In this document: piece after piece, positions 1-5,908 of the stretch
Layout of the letters: the number at the start of each line of letters is the position of its first letter
Position numbering within the stretch: the stretch's first letter is position 1
From: Lentzea sp.
GTDB taxonomy: Bacteria; Actinomycetota; Actinomycetes; Mycobacteriales; Pseudonocardiaceae
Reading direction: 5' to 3'
DNA length: 8,258 bases
Assembly: GCA_030146905.1 (NCBI GenBank)
Contig: JASLAV010000997.1
Coordinates: 1 to 8,258, forward strand
The notes under the pieces: model-generated
Seen by the model: the letters and a program-made list of their open reading frames with translations, nothing else
Database searches by the model: none
Told to the model about the DNA's origin: nothing
Made by a program: the position numbers and the translations under genes

Positions 1-926
1 CGGACCTGCCGCGGTGTCGCGCCGACGGCCCGCAGCAACGCGAACTCGCGGCGGCGTTGCTCGACGCTCAGCGCGAGCGTGCTGGCCACCACGAACATCG
101 CGACGAGCACCGCGTACCCGCCGAACGACCCCGCCAGCACCGCGAGCATCGACTTGGTCTTGCTGACGTCCTCGAACTCGGCGGCGCTGCGGTCCGCGCC
201 CGACGACACCGCGACGTGGTCGTTCCCCAGCACCTCGTCCAGCCGGTCGGCGAGGCCGACGGCACCCGGCTCCGCCAGCACGCCGACGGCGCTCACCTGG
301 TCCGGCCGTCCCGCCAGGTCCGCCGCCTTCGCGGAGCTGAAGAACAGAGCGGCCTGCCGGTCGGTCCGCGCCTCGGCGACACCGGCGACCCGGTACGTGG
401 CGGGCACCGAGCGGGTCATGACCCTGACCTCGCCACCGACCCACGTGCCGGCCCGCACCGCGAGCGCCGAGTCGAGCACGACCTCGTCGCCCGCCCTGGG
501 CTCGCTGCCCTCCTTGAGCGTGTAGGGCGCCAGCACGGCCGACTCCCAGTTGTGGCCGAAGGAGGGCTTGTCCGCGAGCGGCTGCCCGTCCGGCCCGACC
601 ACCACGGCGGGAAAGGTCCGCTCGGCGACCGCGGCGCGCACACCGGGCACCGCGGCGATCTTGCCGGTCAGCGCGGCCGGGATCGTCGTCTGCTCGGAGG
701 CGTGCTCGAACGTGAGGAAGTCGGCATCCGGCGGCCGCACGGTCCGGTCGGCGGTGACGACGACGTCGGCGGCCGCGTAGCGCTGGGTCGGCACGCCGCC
801 GCGGAAACCGGACTCCATGAGGATCCCGCAGGCCGCGACGAGCGCGGTGCCGCACAGGACGGCGACGAACGCGCCGATGAACCCGGCGGTGCGGGACTTG
901 ACGGTCTGCCAGGCGAGGGTCAGCAC
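1..926 (-). CDS. FtsX-like (MacB-type) ABC transporter permease, N-terminal part, runs off the left edge
   Basis: This is the membrane subunit of an ABC system that probably exports a substrate or acts on the cell envelope. Reading leftward from a GTG at 926, 308 codons are open to the edge. A first membrane segment lies at about residues 14-37. A long extracytoplasmic domain (about 40-258, MacB-core-like) follows, then a second membrane segment at about 262-286. After that comes the charged stretch QRRREFALLRAVGATPRQV (290-308), the hallmark that follows the second helix in FtsX/MacB permeases. The start is set by AGGAG at 936-940, 9 nt upstream. The start overlaps the stop of the small ORF upstream by 7 nt, and the ATPase gene lies before that, so the three look co-transcribed. 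Actinobacterial members are often around 800 residues with two FtsX modules, so most of this gene probably lies outside. The substrate cannot be deduced. Confidence 0.93.
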   Translation of the reverse strand, partial: MLTLAWQTVKSRTAGFIGAFVAVLCGTALVAACGILMESGFRGGVPTQRYAAADVVVTADRTVRPPDADFLTFEHASEQTTIPAALTGKIAAVPGVRAAVAERTFPAVVVGPDGQPLADKPSFGHNWESAVLAPYTLKEGSEPRAGDEVVLDSALAVRAGTWVGGEVRVMTRSVPATYRVAGVAEARTDRQAALFFSSAKAADLAGRPDQVSAVGVLAEPGAVGLADRLDEVLGNDHVAVSSGADRSAAEFEDVSKTKSMLAVLAGSFGGYAVLVAMFVVASTLALSVEQRRREFALLRAVGATPRQV

Positions 927-1117
927 GGTCGGTCACTCCTCATGAACGGTTTCGCGGACGCGACCGCCACCGCCGCCGCGCAGGCCGGCGGTTCCGCGGT
1001 CAGCACCTGTCCCAGGACCGGGACGTGGCTCACGACGTCCGCCAGGTCCAGGCTCGGCGCCTGCCCCGGCGGGGGCACGTGACCGGAACCGGTCACCAGG
1101 TCGACGCCCACGCTCAC
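920..1117 (-). CDS. small uncharacterised ORF (65 codons) between ABC ATPase and permease
   Basis: I do not recognise this product. The frame opens with GTG at 1117, overlapping the ATPase stop as GTGA, and closes with TGA at 922-920, overlapping the permease start by 7 nt. A second in-frame GTG at 1111 sits 8 nt after GGGGAG and may be the true start, giving 63 residues. By my count about 89% of third codon positions are G or C against about 56% of second positions, the pattern of translated DNA in such genomes. The peptide begins with VSVGVDLVTGSG, has a Pro-rich patch (PPPG), an Ala/Val-rich C-terminal half and two Cys, one of them the last residue. No convincing signal peptide or membrane helix is seen. 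It could be an accessory subunit, a peptide substrate of the exporter, or a short ORF that only couples translation. An overprediction in GC-rich DNA is not excluded. Confidence 0.5.
   Translation of the reverse strand: MSVGVDLVTGSGHVPPPGQAPSLDLADVVSHVPVLGQVLTAEPPACAAAVAVASAKPFMRSDRPC
1079..1096. repeat. 18-bp perfect palindrome GTGACCGG-AA-CCGGTCAC inside the small ORF
   Basis: Perfect 8-bp arms with a 2-nt spacer lie 18 nt past the ATPase stop on the minus strand, within the small ORF. The geometry (8-2-8) matches the palindrome at 1933-1950, and the half-site GTGACCGG recurs exactly at 2045-2052. As RNA it would form a short GC hairpin between ATPase and permease and could tune expression or stability. 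There is no T tract, so it is not an obvious terminator. In translation it encodes part of VTGSGH. Confidence 0.45.
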
Positions 1118-1845
1118 CACTCCCCGAGGTGGGTCATGCGCTCGGCCACCTTCTCCGGCGTCGGCGAGGCCAGCTCCCCCGCCAGCCGCCCGTCCGCCAG
1201 GAACAGCACGCTGTGCGCCGCCGAGGCCGCGACCGGGTCGTGCGTCACCATCAGCACGGTCTGCCCCATCTCGTCCACGATGGACCGCAGCAGCCCCAGC
1301 ACCTGGTGCGCCGTCCGCGAGTCCAGCGCCCCGGTCGGTTCGTCGGCCAGCACCACCTCCGGCCGGGCCACCAGCGCACGTGCGATCGCCACCCGCTGCT
1401 GCTGCCCGCCGGAGAGTTCGGATGGGTGCCGGGAGAGGTGTCCGTCGAGTCCCACCCGCCCGACGACCTCGCGCAGCCACCCGGCGTCGGCCGTGCGGCC
1501 CGCGAGGCGCAGCGGCAGGGTGATGTTCTGCTCGACGGTCAGCGACGGCAGCAGGTTGTAGGCCTGGAAGACGAACCCGATCCGGTCGCGGCGCACCTCG
1601 GTGAGCGCCGCCTCCTTCAGGCCGCCGAGATCGGTGTCGCCGAGCAGCACACGACCGGACGTCGGCCTGTCCATGCCCGACGCGCAGTGCAGGAAGGTGC
1701 TCTTGCCCGACCCGGACGGGCCCATCACGGCGGTGAAGGTGCCGCGCCGGATGCCGACGGTCACCTCGTCCAGCGCCGTGACCGCACCACCACCCGAGCC
1801 GTACACCTTCCGCACCGCCTGCAACGACAGCGCGTCTGCACCCAT
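1114..1845 (-). CDS. ABC transporter ATP-binding protein, LolD/MacB family
   Basis: This cytoplasmic ATPase of 243 residues should drive the FtsX-like permease encoded downstream. All nucleotide-binding motifs are present: Walker A GPSGSGKST (42-50), Q-loop Gln94 in FVFQAYNLLPSLT, signature LSGGQQQR (144-151), Walker B VVLADE (164-169), D-loop GALD (172-175) and switch His202. The QAYNLLPSLT region and LSGGQQQRVAIARAL are typical of LolD/MacB-type ATPases paired with FtsX permeases rather than of importers. The ATG at 1845 is preceded by AAGGAG (1852-1857) at 6 nt spacing. The frame stays open far upstream, but that part is antisense to the divergent hydrolase gene and was not used. Length fits the family (about 220-250). 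The gene is first in the leftward operon, and its stop overlaps the small ORF by 4 nt. The transported substrate is unknown. Confidence 0.96.
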   Translation of the reverse strand: MGADALSLQAVRKVYGSGGGAVTALDEVTVGIRRGTFTAVMGPSGSGKSTFLHCASGMDRPTSGRVLLGDTDLGGLKEAALTEVRRDRIGFVFQAYNLLPSLTVEQNITLPLRLAGRTADAGWLREVVGRVGLDGHLSRHPSELSGGQQQRVAIARALVARPEVVLADEPTGALDSRTAHQVLGLLRSIVDEMGQTVLMVTHDPVAASAAHSVLFLADGRLAGELASPTPEKVAERMTHLGEW

Positions 1846-1869
1846 CACGTTCTCCTTGGCTCGCAACGA

Positions 1870-1881
1870 CTTCCGTGGAAG
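1870..1881. repeat. inverted repeat CTTCC-GT-GGAAG near the leftward start site
   Basis: The arms are 5 bp and perfect with a 2-nt spacer. The site lies between a possible leftward -10 (1882-1887) and the ATPase ribosome binding site, where a bound repressor would block initiation. Existence is certain; function as an operator is inferred, and short arms like these arise often by chance. Confidence 0.4.
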
Positions 1882-1887
1882 AACGTA
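1882..1887 (-). promoter_or_regulatory. possible -10 element of the leftward (exporter) promoter
   Basis: On the minus strand this reads TACGTT, which fits the TANNNT pattern of actinobacterial -10 boxes and lies in the most AT-rich patch of the gap. Transcription would begin near 1875, about 30 nt before the ATG at 1845. No good -35 is seen at 16-19 bp, so the call is weak. Confidence 0.3.
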
Positions 1888-1932
1888 ATTTCGGAGCGCC
1901 GGGAGATCGATCACGCAGACTGCCGGGACGGA

Positions 1933-1950
1933 GGTGGAGCCTGCTCCACC
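1933..1950. repeat. 18-bp perfect palindrome GGTGGAGC-CT-GCTCCACC, candidate operator
   Basis: Two perfect 8-bp arms are separated by 2 nt, in the middle of the divergent gap. Symmetry of this length and compact spacing is typical of sites for dimeric regulators such as TetR, GntR or MarR proteins, and the position could serve both operons. It is not followed by a T tract and is not at a gene end, so a terminator is unlikely. The palindrome is seen directly; the operator role is inferred. Confidence 0.5.
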
Positions 1951-2033
1951 CGTGTGACGGGTTCGTCGAGCCGGACAGATCGGGGAGGTCAGATTCGTCG
2001 GCCACGACGAGGTGTCGGCACGGGCGCCGACCC

Positions 2034-2039
2034 TAGGTT
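2034..2039 (+). promoter_or_regulatory. possible -10 element of the rightward (hydrolase/importer) promoter
   Basis: TAGGTT resembles the TAGRNT-type -10 boxes common in actinobacteria. A weak -35-like GTGTCG lies at 2012-2017, 16 bp upstream. Transcription would start around 2045, leaving a leader of about 35 nt before the ATG at 2080. The start would fall on the inverted repeat at 2045-2058, which fits repression at the start site. Not proven. Confidence 0.35.
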
Positions 2040-2044
2040 TGCGG

Positions 2045-2058
2045 GTGACCGGAGTCAC
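2045..2058. repeat. inverted repeat GTGAC-CGGA-GTCAC in the rightward leader, candidate operator
   Basis: Perfect 5-bp arms with a 4-nt spacer sit just downstream of the possible -10 box. Its left part, GTGACCGG, is identical to the half-site of the longer palindrome at 1079-1096 in the leftward operon. It overlaps another palindrome, CACGTCGACGTG, at 2056-2067. The pair could bind a regulator or fold in the leader RNA; both roles are inferred. Confidence 0.4.
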
Positions 2059-2067
2059 GTCGACGTG
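2056..2067. repeat. 12-bp perfect palindrome CACGTCGACGTG upstream of the hydrolase start
   Basis: This continuous palindrome lies 12 nt before the ATG at 2080 and shares three bases with the inverted repeat at 2045-2058. It may be part of a composite operator, or the RNA may form a small hairpin close to the ribosome binding site. GC-rich DNA produces such sites by chance fairly often. Confidence 0.35.
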
Positions 2068-2079
2068 GATGAGGCGCGG

Positions 2080-3456
2080 ATGTCCAAGCTCAACGAGATC
2101 AGCGACTGGCTGCAGGAGAACCTGCCGCGACTGGTGGCCGAGTACGACGTGCCCGGCGCGAGTGCGGCCGTCTTGGCGGGCGACGACGTCGTCGAGGCCG
2201 CCGCGGGTGTGCTCAACAAGAACACCGGTGTCGAGACCACGACCGACTCGGTGTTCCAGGTCGGCTCGATCACGAAGGTCTGGACGGCCACGCTCGTGAT
2301 GCAGCTCGTCGACGAGGGCCTGCTGGAACTCGACGCGCCCGTGCGCAGGTACCTGCCCGGCTTCCGCGTCGCCGACGAGGACGCCGCCGCGCGCATCACC
2401 GTGCGGCAGCTGCTCAACCACACGGCGGGCTTCGAGGGCGACCTCTTCACCGACACCGGTCGCGGTGACGACTGCGTGGAGAAGTACGTCGCCACGCTGC
2501 ACGACACGCCTCAGCTGTTCCCGCCCGGCGAGATGTTCAGCTACAACAACGCCGGCTACTGCGTGCTCGGCCGGATCGTGGAAGTGCTGCGCGACAAGCA
2601 GTACGACCGCTGCCTGCGCGAGCACCTGTTCACGGGTCTCGGCCTCACCCGCGCCGCGACGAGCGCCGACGAGGCGATCATGTTCCGCGCCGCCGTCGGG
2701 CACCTCACGCCGGACGAGGACGCCGGGCCGCAGGTCGCGCCGATCTGGTCGCTGGTGCGGTCGAACGCGCCCGCCGGATCGATGCTCGCGATGAGCGCGG
2801 GCGACCTGCTGAAGTTCGCGCGGATGCACATGACCGACGGCGCCGGCGTGCTCTCACCGGACAGCGTCCGCGCCATGCGGGAGGTCCAGGTGCAGGTGCC
2901 CGACCTGGCGCTCATGGGTGACGCCTGGGGTCTCGGGTGGGAGATGTTCCACTACCCGCAGGCGACGGTCATCGGTCACGACGGCGGCACGATCGGGCAG
3001 AACGCCTTCCTGCGCCTGGTTCCCGAGCACGGCGTCGCGATCGCGCTGCTGACCAACGGCGGCAAGACGATCGACCTCTACCAGGCGATCTTCCGGCACG
3101 TGCTGCGCGAGCTCACCGGCGTCGAGCTGCCCGCGATGCCCCAGCCGGCCGAGCAGCCGGAGCGGCTCGACGGCGAGCGGTTCGCCGGCGTGTACGTGTC
3201 GTCGGTCGCCGAGCGCGTGATCACGCAGGACGAGGACGGCCGGATCTGGATGGAGCTCGTGCCCAAGGGGATCATGGCCGAGGTCAGCCCGGAGTCCGCA
3301 GGCAGGACCGAGCTGGTGGCGTGGCGCGACGACACCCTGGTGGCCGCGGAACCGGTGCACGGTGTCCACATGCCGCACGCGTTCGTCGGCGACGACGGGC
3401 ACGGACGCGCGCTCTACCTGCACACCGGCCGTGCCGACCGTCGGGTGGCCAGGTGA
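2080..3456 (+). CDS. serine hydrolase, class C beta-lactamase-like family (cytoplasmic)
   Basis: A 458-residue penicillin-recognising serine hydrolase. Ser63-Ile-Thr-Lys66 (in QVGSITK) is the nucleophile motif, Tyr155-Asn-Asn157 (in FSYNNAGY) the second motif and His300-Asp-Gly302 (HDGG) the third, in place of Lys-Thr-Gly. LLNHTAGF at 111-118 is also typical. This set occurs in esterases, D-amino peptidases and other AmpC-like hydrolases, so true beta-lactamase activity is not implied. The catalytic domain spans about 1-350; the remaining hundred or so residues look like the beta-rich C-terminal domain seen in many relatives. The N-terminus begins MSKLNEISDWLQ with no signal peptide or lipobox, so the enzyme is predicted to be cytoplasmic. 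ATG at 2080 has GAGG 5 nt upstream; an in-frame GTG at 2065 is an alternative. It is first in the operon and its stop overlaps the next hydrolase (GTGA). Substrate unknown, plausibly what the importer brings in. Confidence 0.93.
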   Translation: MSKLNEISDWLQENLPRLVAEYDVPGASAAVLAGDDVVEAAAGVLNKNTGVETTTDSVFQVGSITKVWTATLVMQLVDEGLLELDAPVRRYLPGFRVADEDAAARITVRQLLNHTAGFEGDLFTDTGRGDDCVEKYVATLHDTPQLFPPGEMFSYNNAGYCVLGRIVEVLRDKQYDRCLREHLFTGLGLTRAATSADEAIMFRAAVGHLTPDEDAGPQVAPIWSLVRSNAPAGSMLAMSAGDLLKFARMHMTDGAGVLSPDSVRAMREVQVQVPDLALMGDAWGLGWEMFHYPQATVIGHDGGTIGQNAFLRLVPEHGVAIALLTNGGKTIDLYQAIFRHVLRELTGVELPAMPQPAEQPERLDGERFAGVYVSSVAERVITQDEDGRIWMELVPKGIMAEVSPESAGRTELVAWRDDTLVAAEPVHGVHMPHAFVGDDGHGRALYLHTGRADRRVAR

Positions 3457-4331
3457 CAGGACCTGCCATCCGGGAAGCCTTCGCGGACGTGGGCGTCGAG
3501 GGGTTCGTCCACGCCCGCGAGGTCGGCGTCGAGGACGGCAGGGAAGCCGGCCTCGGCGCCGACCACCAGGTCGTGCTCGCGTCGGTCTTCAAGATCCCCG
3601 TCGCCGTGGCCTTCGCGGAGGAAGCGGCGTCGGGACGGCTCGACGAGACCGGACGGACACGGGTGACGTCCCGCTACCGGATCGGCGGGATCGGCACCGC
3701 GGGGTGCGCCGACGACGTCGAGATGAGCTGGCGCGACCTGGCGTCGTTCATGATGACCATGAGCGACAACGCCGCGACGGACGTCGTGTTCCACCGCGTC
3801 GGCCAAGCCGCTGTCGACGCCGTGCTCGTCAGGACGGGGCTGAGCCGCACCCGGATCATGGGCTGCTGCGAGGACCTGTTCGCGTCGGTGTCCGCCGAGC
3901 TGGGCACCGACGACGTCGGCGACGCTCTCGAGAACCCGACGTGGGAGCGCTTCCGGAAGCTGTCCACCTTGGACCCCGAACGCACGACCTCCTCGACACC
4001 TAGGGAGATCACCACGTTGCTGGACGCCATCTGGACCGATCGCGCGGCCTCACCACCGGCGTGCGAGAAGGTCCGGTCGATCATGGCCCAGCAGGTCTGG
4101 CCGCACCGGCTCGGCTCCGGTTTCCCCGCCGACGTCCGGATCGCCGCCAAGACCGGCACGTTGCCGAGCGTGCGCAACGAGGCCGGAGTCGTCACCTACC
4201 CCGACGGACGCCGTTACGCCGTAGCGGTGTTCACGCGTTCCCAGTCGCTCGACCTCCGGCAACCCGCCGTCGACGCGGTCATCGGCCGCGCCGGACGTCT
4301 CGCCGTCGACCACCTCCGGAGCCCATCATGA
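3453..4331 (+). CDS. class A beta-lactamase-like serine hydrolase with enlarged omega loop
   Basis: A 292-residue protein of the class A beta-lactamase fold family. Motifs are Ser44-Val-Phe-Lys47 (SVFK), Ser104-Asp-Asn106 (SDN) and Lys233-Thr-Gly235 (AAKTGT). The Ser44-to-Ser104 distance of 60 equals Ser70-to-Ser130 in class A enzymes, and the same count puts Glu140 (GCCEDLFA) at the Glu166 position. Asn170 would be Ala144, and the later TSSTP segment (179-183, compare TTTP) comes about 25 residues late, so the omega loop is longer than usual. There is no signal peptide, unlike normal secreted beta-lactamases. The GTG start at 3453 overlaps the upstream stop as GTGA with only a weak ribosome binding site, so translation is probably coupled. 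It could be an amidase, peptidase or esterase, or an inward-facing beta-lactamase. The family is sure, the reaction is not. Confidence 0.9.
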   Translation: MTGPAIREAFADVGVEGFVHAREVGVEDGREAGLGADHQVVLASVFKIPVAVAFAEEAASGRLDETGRTRVTSRYRIGGIGTAGCADDVEMSWRDLASFMMTMSDNAATDVVFHRVGQAAVDAVLVRTGLSRTRIMGCCEDLFASVSAELGTDDVGDALENPTWERFRKLSTLDPERTTSSTPREITTLLDAIWTDRAASPPACEKVRSIMAQQVWPHRLGSGFPADVRIAAKTGTLPSVRNEAGVVTYPDGRRYAVAVFTRSQSLDLRQPAVDAVIGRAGRLAVDHLRSPS

Positions 4332-5908
4332 AGCGTGCGGTAGCCCTGTTCGGAGCCGTTGTCCTGACCACCTCCGCCTGCGGGACCTCGGGGAACTCCG
4401 GGTCCGGCAACCAGGCCCTCGCCGACGGCAAGACGTTCACCATGTCGATCGGAACGGATCCGGGCACCCTGGATCCCGCGCTCACGGTCCTGTCCGCGGC
4501 CCGCTCGATCGGCCGGTTCCTCTACGCGGGGCTGATCGAGCGGACCACCGAGGGCGACATCGTCTCCGGGCTCGCCGAGAAGTGGGACGCGACGACCACC
4601 ACCGCGACCTTCACGTTGCGCCAGAACCTCACCTGCGCCGACGGCGCACCGCTCACCGCCGGAGACGTCGCGGCGAACATCACGTTCGCCGGCGACCCGG
4701 CGAACAAGTCCGCGCTGACCGGGCTGCAGGTCGCGGCGGGCACGACGGCGACGGCGGACGAGGCGGCCCGCACCGTCACCGTCACCAGCGGCGCGCCGGA
4801 CGCGTTCCTGCTGACGAACATCGGCACGCTGCCGATCGTGTGCGCGAAGGGCATGGCCGACCGCGCGCTGCTGGCCAAGGGCGAGCAGGGCACCGGCATG
4901 TTCAAGATCACCGAGATCGCGCCGAACGACCGCTACACCATGGAGCGCCGCAAGGACTTCGCGTGGGGACCCGGTGACTGGCAGCAGAACCAGCCCGGCC
5001 TGCCGGACAAGGTAGTGGTCAGGGTGATCCCGAACGAGACCACCGCGGTCAACCTGCTGCTGCAGGGCCAGCTCACCGCCGCCCAGATCGTCGGACCCGA
5101 CCAGGAACGCCTGCTGGCGCAGAAGGTCGACCACGTGGACGGCGCGACGCCGCTGGGAACGCTGACGTTCAACCAGGCGGAAGGACATCCCGGCAAGGAC
5201 CCCGCTGTGCGCCGCGCGCTCGTCCAGGGGCTCGACCTCAACCAGGTCGGCAAGGTGCTGACCAGTGGCAAGGGCAAGCCGTCCCAGAGTCTCGTGACCG
5301 TCCAGCCACGGCCGTGCACCGGGGACAACGTCGGCCCGAACCTGCCGAAGTTCGACAAGGCCGCGGCGACGTCGGCGCTCGACGCGGCGGGCTGGAAGGC
5401 CGGGACCGACGGCACGCGGGCCAAGGACGGCAGGCAGCTGTCGGTCAAGCTGCTCCAGCCGACCGTCGCCGGGCCGACGCTCACCTCGGCCGCCGAGCTC
5501 ATCCAGCAGACGTGGCAGGGCATCGGCGTGAAGGTGGAGATCGCGCCCGTCGACTCGGCCGGTGTCAACCAGGCGCTGTTCGACACCGGCGCGTGGGACG
5601 TGTCGATGGCACCGTTGACGCTCTCGCTGCCGAGCCAGCTGACGCCGTTCGCGTCCGGCGCGGTGCCGCCGCAGGGCGTGAACTTCGGCCACATCGCCAA
5701 CGCCGAGTTCGACGCGGAGTCGAAGCAGGCCGCCTCCATGGCGGACAAGGACGGGTGCGAGCACTGGAACAAGGCAGAGGCCGCGCTGGTGAAGGACGCC
5801 AGCTTCATCCCGTACTACGACTCCGTGCTGCCCGTGTTCGTCAAGGGCGCCAAGTTCACGATCAGCAGCAGCCCCGACCCGACGTCGATCCGGATGCTCG
5901 CGTCATGA
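4328..5908 (+). CDS. ABC importer solute-binding lipoprotein, SBP_bac_5 (DppA/OppA) family
   Basis: A 526-residue extracytoplasmic receptor that should capture a peptide-like ligand and deliver it to the permeases encoded next. The N-terminus is a lipoprotein signal: Lys2-Arg3, a hydrophobic core and the lipobox ending at Cys18 (TTSAC), followed by a Gly/Ser/Asn linker. GTDPGTLDPAL near 43-53 and the TLRQNL...DGAPLTAGDV region near 96-113 are classic for this family, and length fits (about 500-550). The mature protein has four further cysteines (103, 172, 330, 477), which could form two disulfides outside the cell. The ATG at 4328 overlaps the previous stop (ATGA), and GGAG at 4318-4321 lies 6 nt upstream. 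The family also binds nickel, opines and sugars, so peptide specificity is probable but not certain. The paired hydrolases favour a peptide, D-amino peptide or beta-lactam-like ligand. Confidence 0.95.
   Translation: MKRAVALFGAVVLTTSACGTSGNSGSGNQALADGKTFTMSIGTDPGTLDPALTVLSAARSIGRFLYAGLIERTTEGDIVSGLAEKWDATTTTATFTLRQNLTCADGAPLTAGDVAANITFAGDPANKSALTGLQVAAGTTATADEAARTVTVTSGAPDAFLLTNIGTLPIVCAKGMADRALLAKGEQGTGMFKITEIAPNDRYTMERRKDFAWGPGDWQQNQPGLPDKVVVRVIPNETTAVNLLLQGQLTAAQIVGPDQERLLAQKVDHVDGATPLGTLTFNQAEGHPGKDPAVRRALVQGLDLNQVGKVLTSGKGKPSQSLVTVQPRPCTGDNVGPNLPKFDKAAATSALDAAGWKAGTDGTRAKDGRQLSVKLLQPTVAGPTLTSAAELIQQTWQGIGVKVEIAPVDSAGVNQALFDTGAWDVSMAPLTLSLPSQLTPFASGAVPPQGVNFGHIANAEFDAESKQAASMADKDGCEHWNKAEAALVKDASFIPYYDSVLPVFVKGAKFTISSSPDPTSIRMLAS

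Larger units (their letters stand above)
1846..2079. promoter_or_regulatory. divergent intergenic control region
   Basis: These 234 bp separate the start of the leftward exporter operon from the start of the rightward hydrolase/importer operon. No credible gene lies in it. Both promoters should sit here. It contains several inverted repeats, listed separately: an 18-bp 8-2-8 palindrome at 1933-1950, CTTCC-GT-GGAAG at 1870-1881, GTGAC-N4-GTCAC at 2045-2058 and CACGTCGACGTG at 2056-2067. The arrangement fits shared control by one or more dimeric regulators, none of which is encoded in the window. No riboswitch-like structure was recognised. Confidence 0.8.

Noticed and set aside
57..1082. Open frame of 341 codons on the plus strand
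   Set aside because: It is antisense to the FtsX-like permease and small ORF, is rich in Arg, His, Gly and Asp without family motifs, and is the usual antisense shadow in GC-rich coding DNA.
1079..1096. Rho-independent terminator between ATPase and permease
   Set aside because: The hairpin is GC-rich and symmetrical but no T run follows on either strand, and it lies inside a probable reading frame of a tight operon.
1962..2000. Direct repeat TTCGTCG at 1962-1968 and 1994-2000
   Set aside because: Only 7 bp and GC-rich, with no further copies at regular spacing; expected by chance.
1129..2079. Upstream extension of the hydrolase frame by 317 codons
   Set aside because: The extension is antisense to the ABC ATPase and crosses the promoter gap. 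The hydrolase domain begins right after the ATG at 2080, which has a ribosome binding site.
1846..2829. Upstream extension of the ATPase frame on the minus strand
   Set aside because: It runs antisense through the divergent hydrolase. The ATG at 1845 has a strong ribosome binding site and gives the normal family length.
3864..3872. Cys139 as replacement of the catalytic Glu166
   Set aside because: A motif-only alignment from the Gly at the loop start puts Cys at 166, but counting from both SVFK and SDN places Glu140 there, which is the simpler reading.
4214..5764. Open frame of 516 codons on the minus strand
   Set aside because: It lies opposite the solute-binding protein, whose family motifs, lipobox and codon pattern are clear; the antisense product is low-complexity Arg/Gly/Val/Asp-rich.
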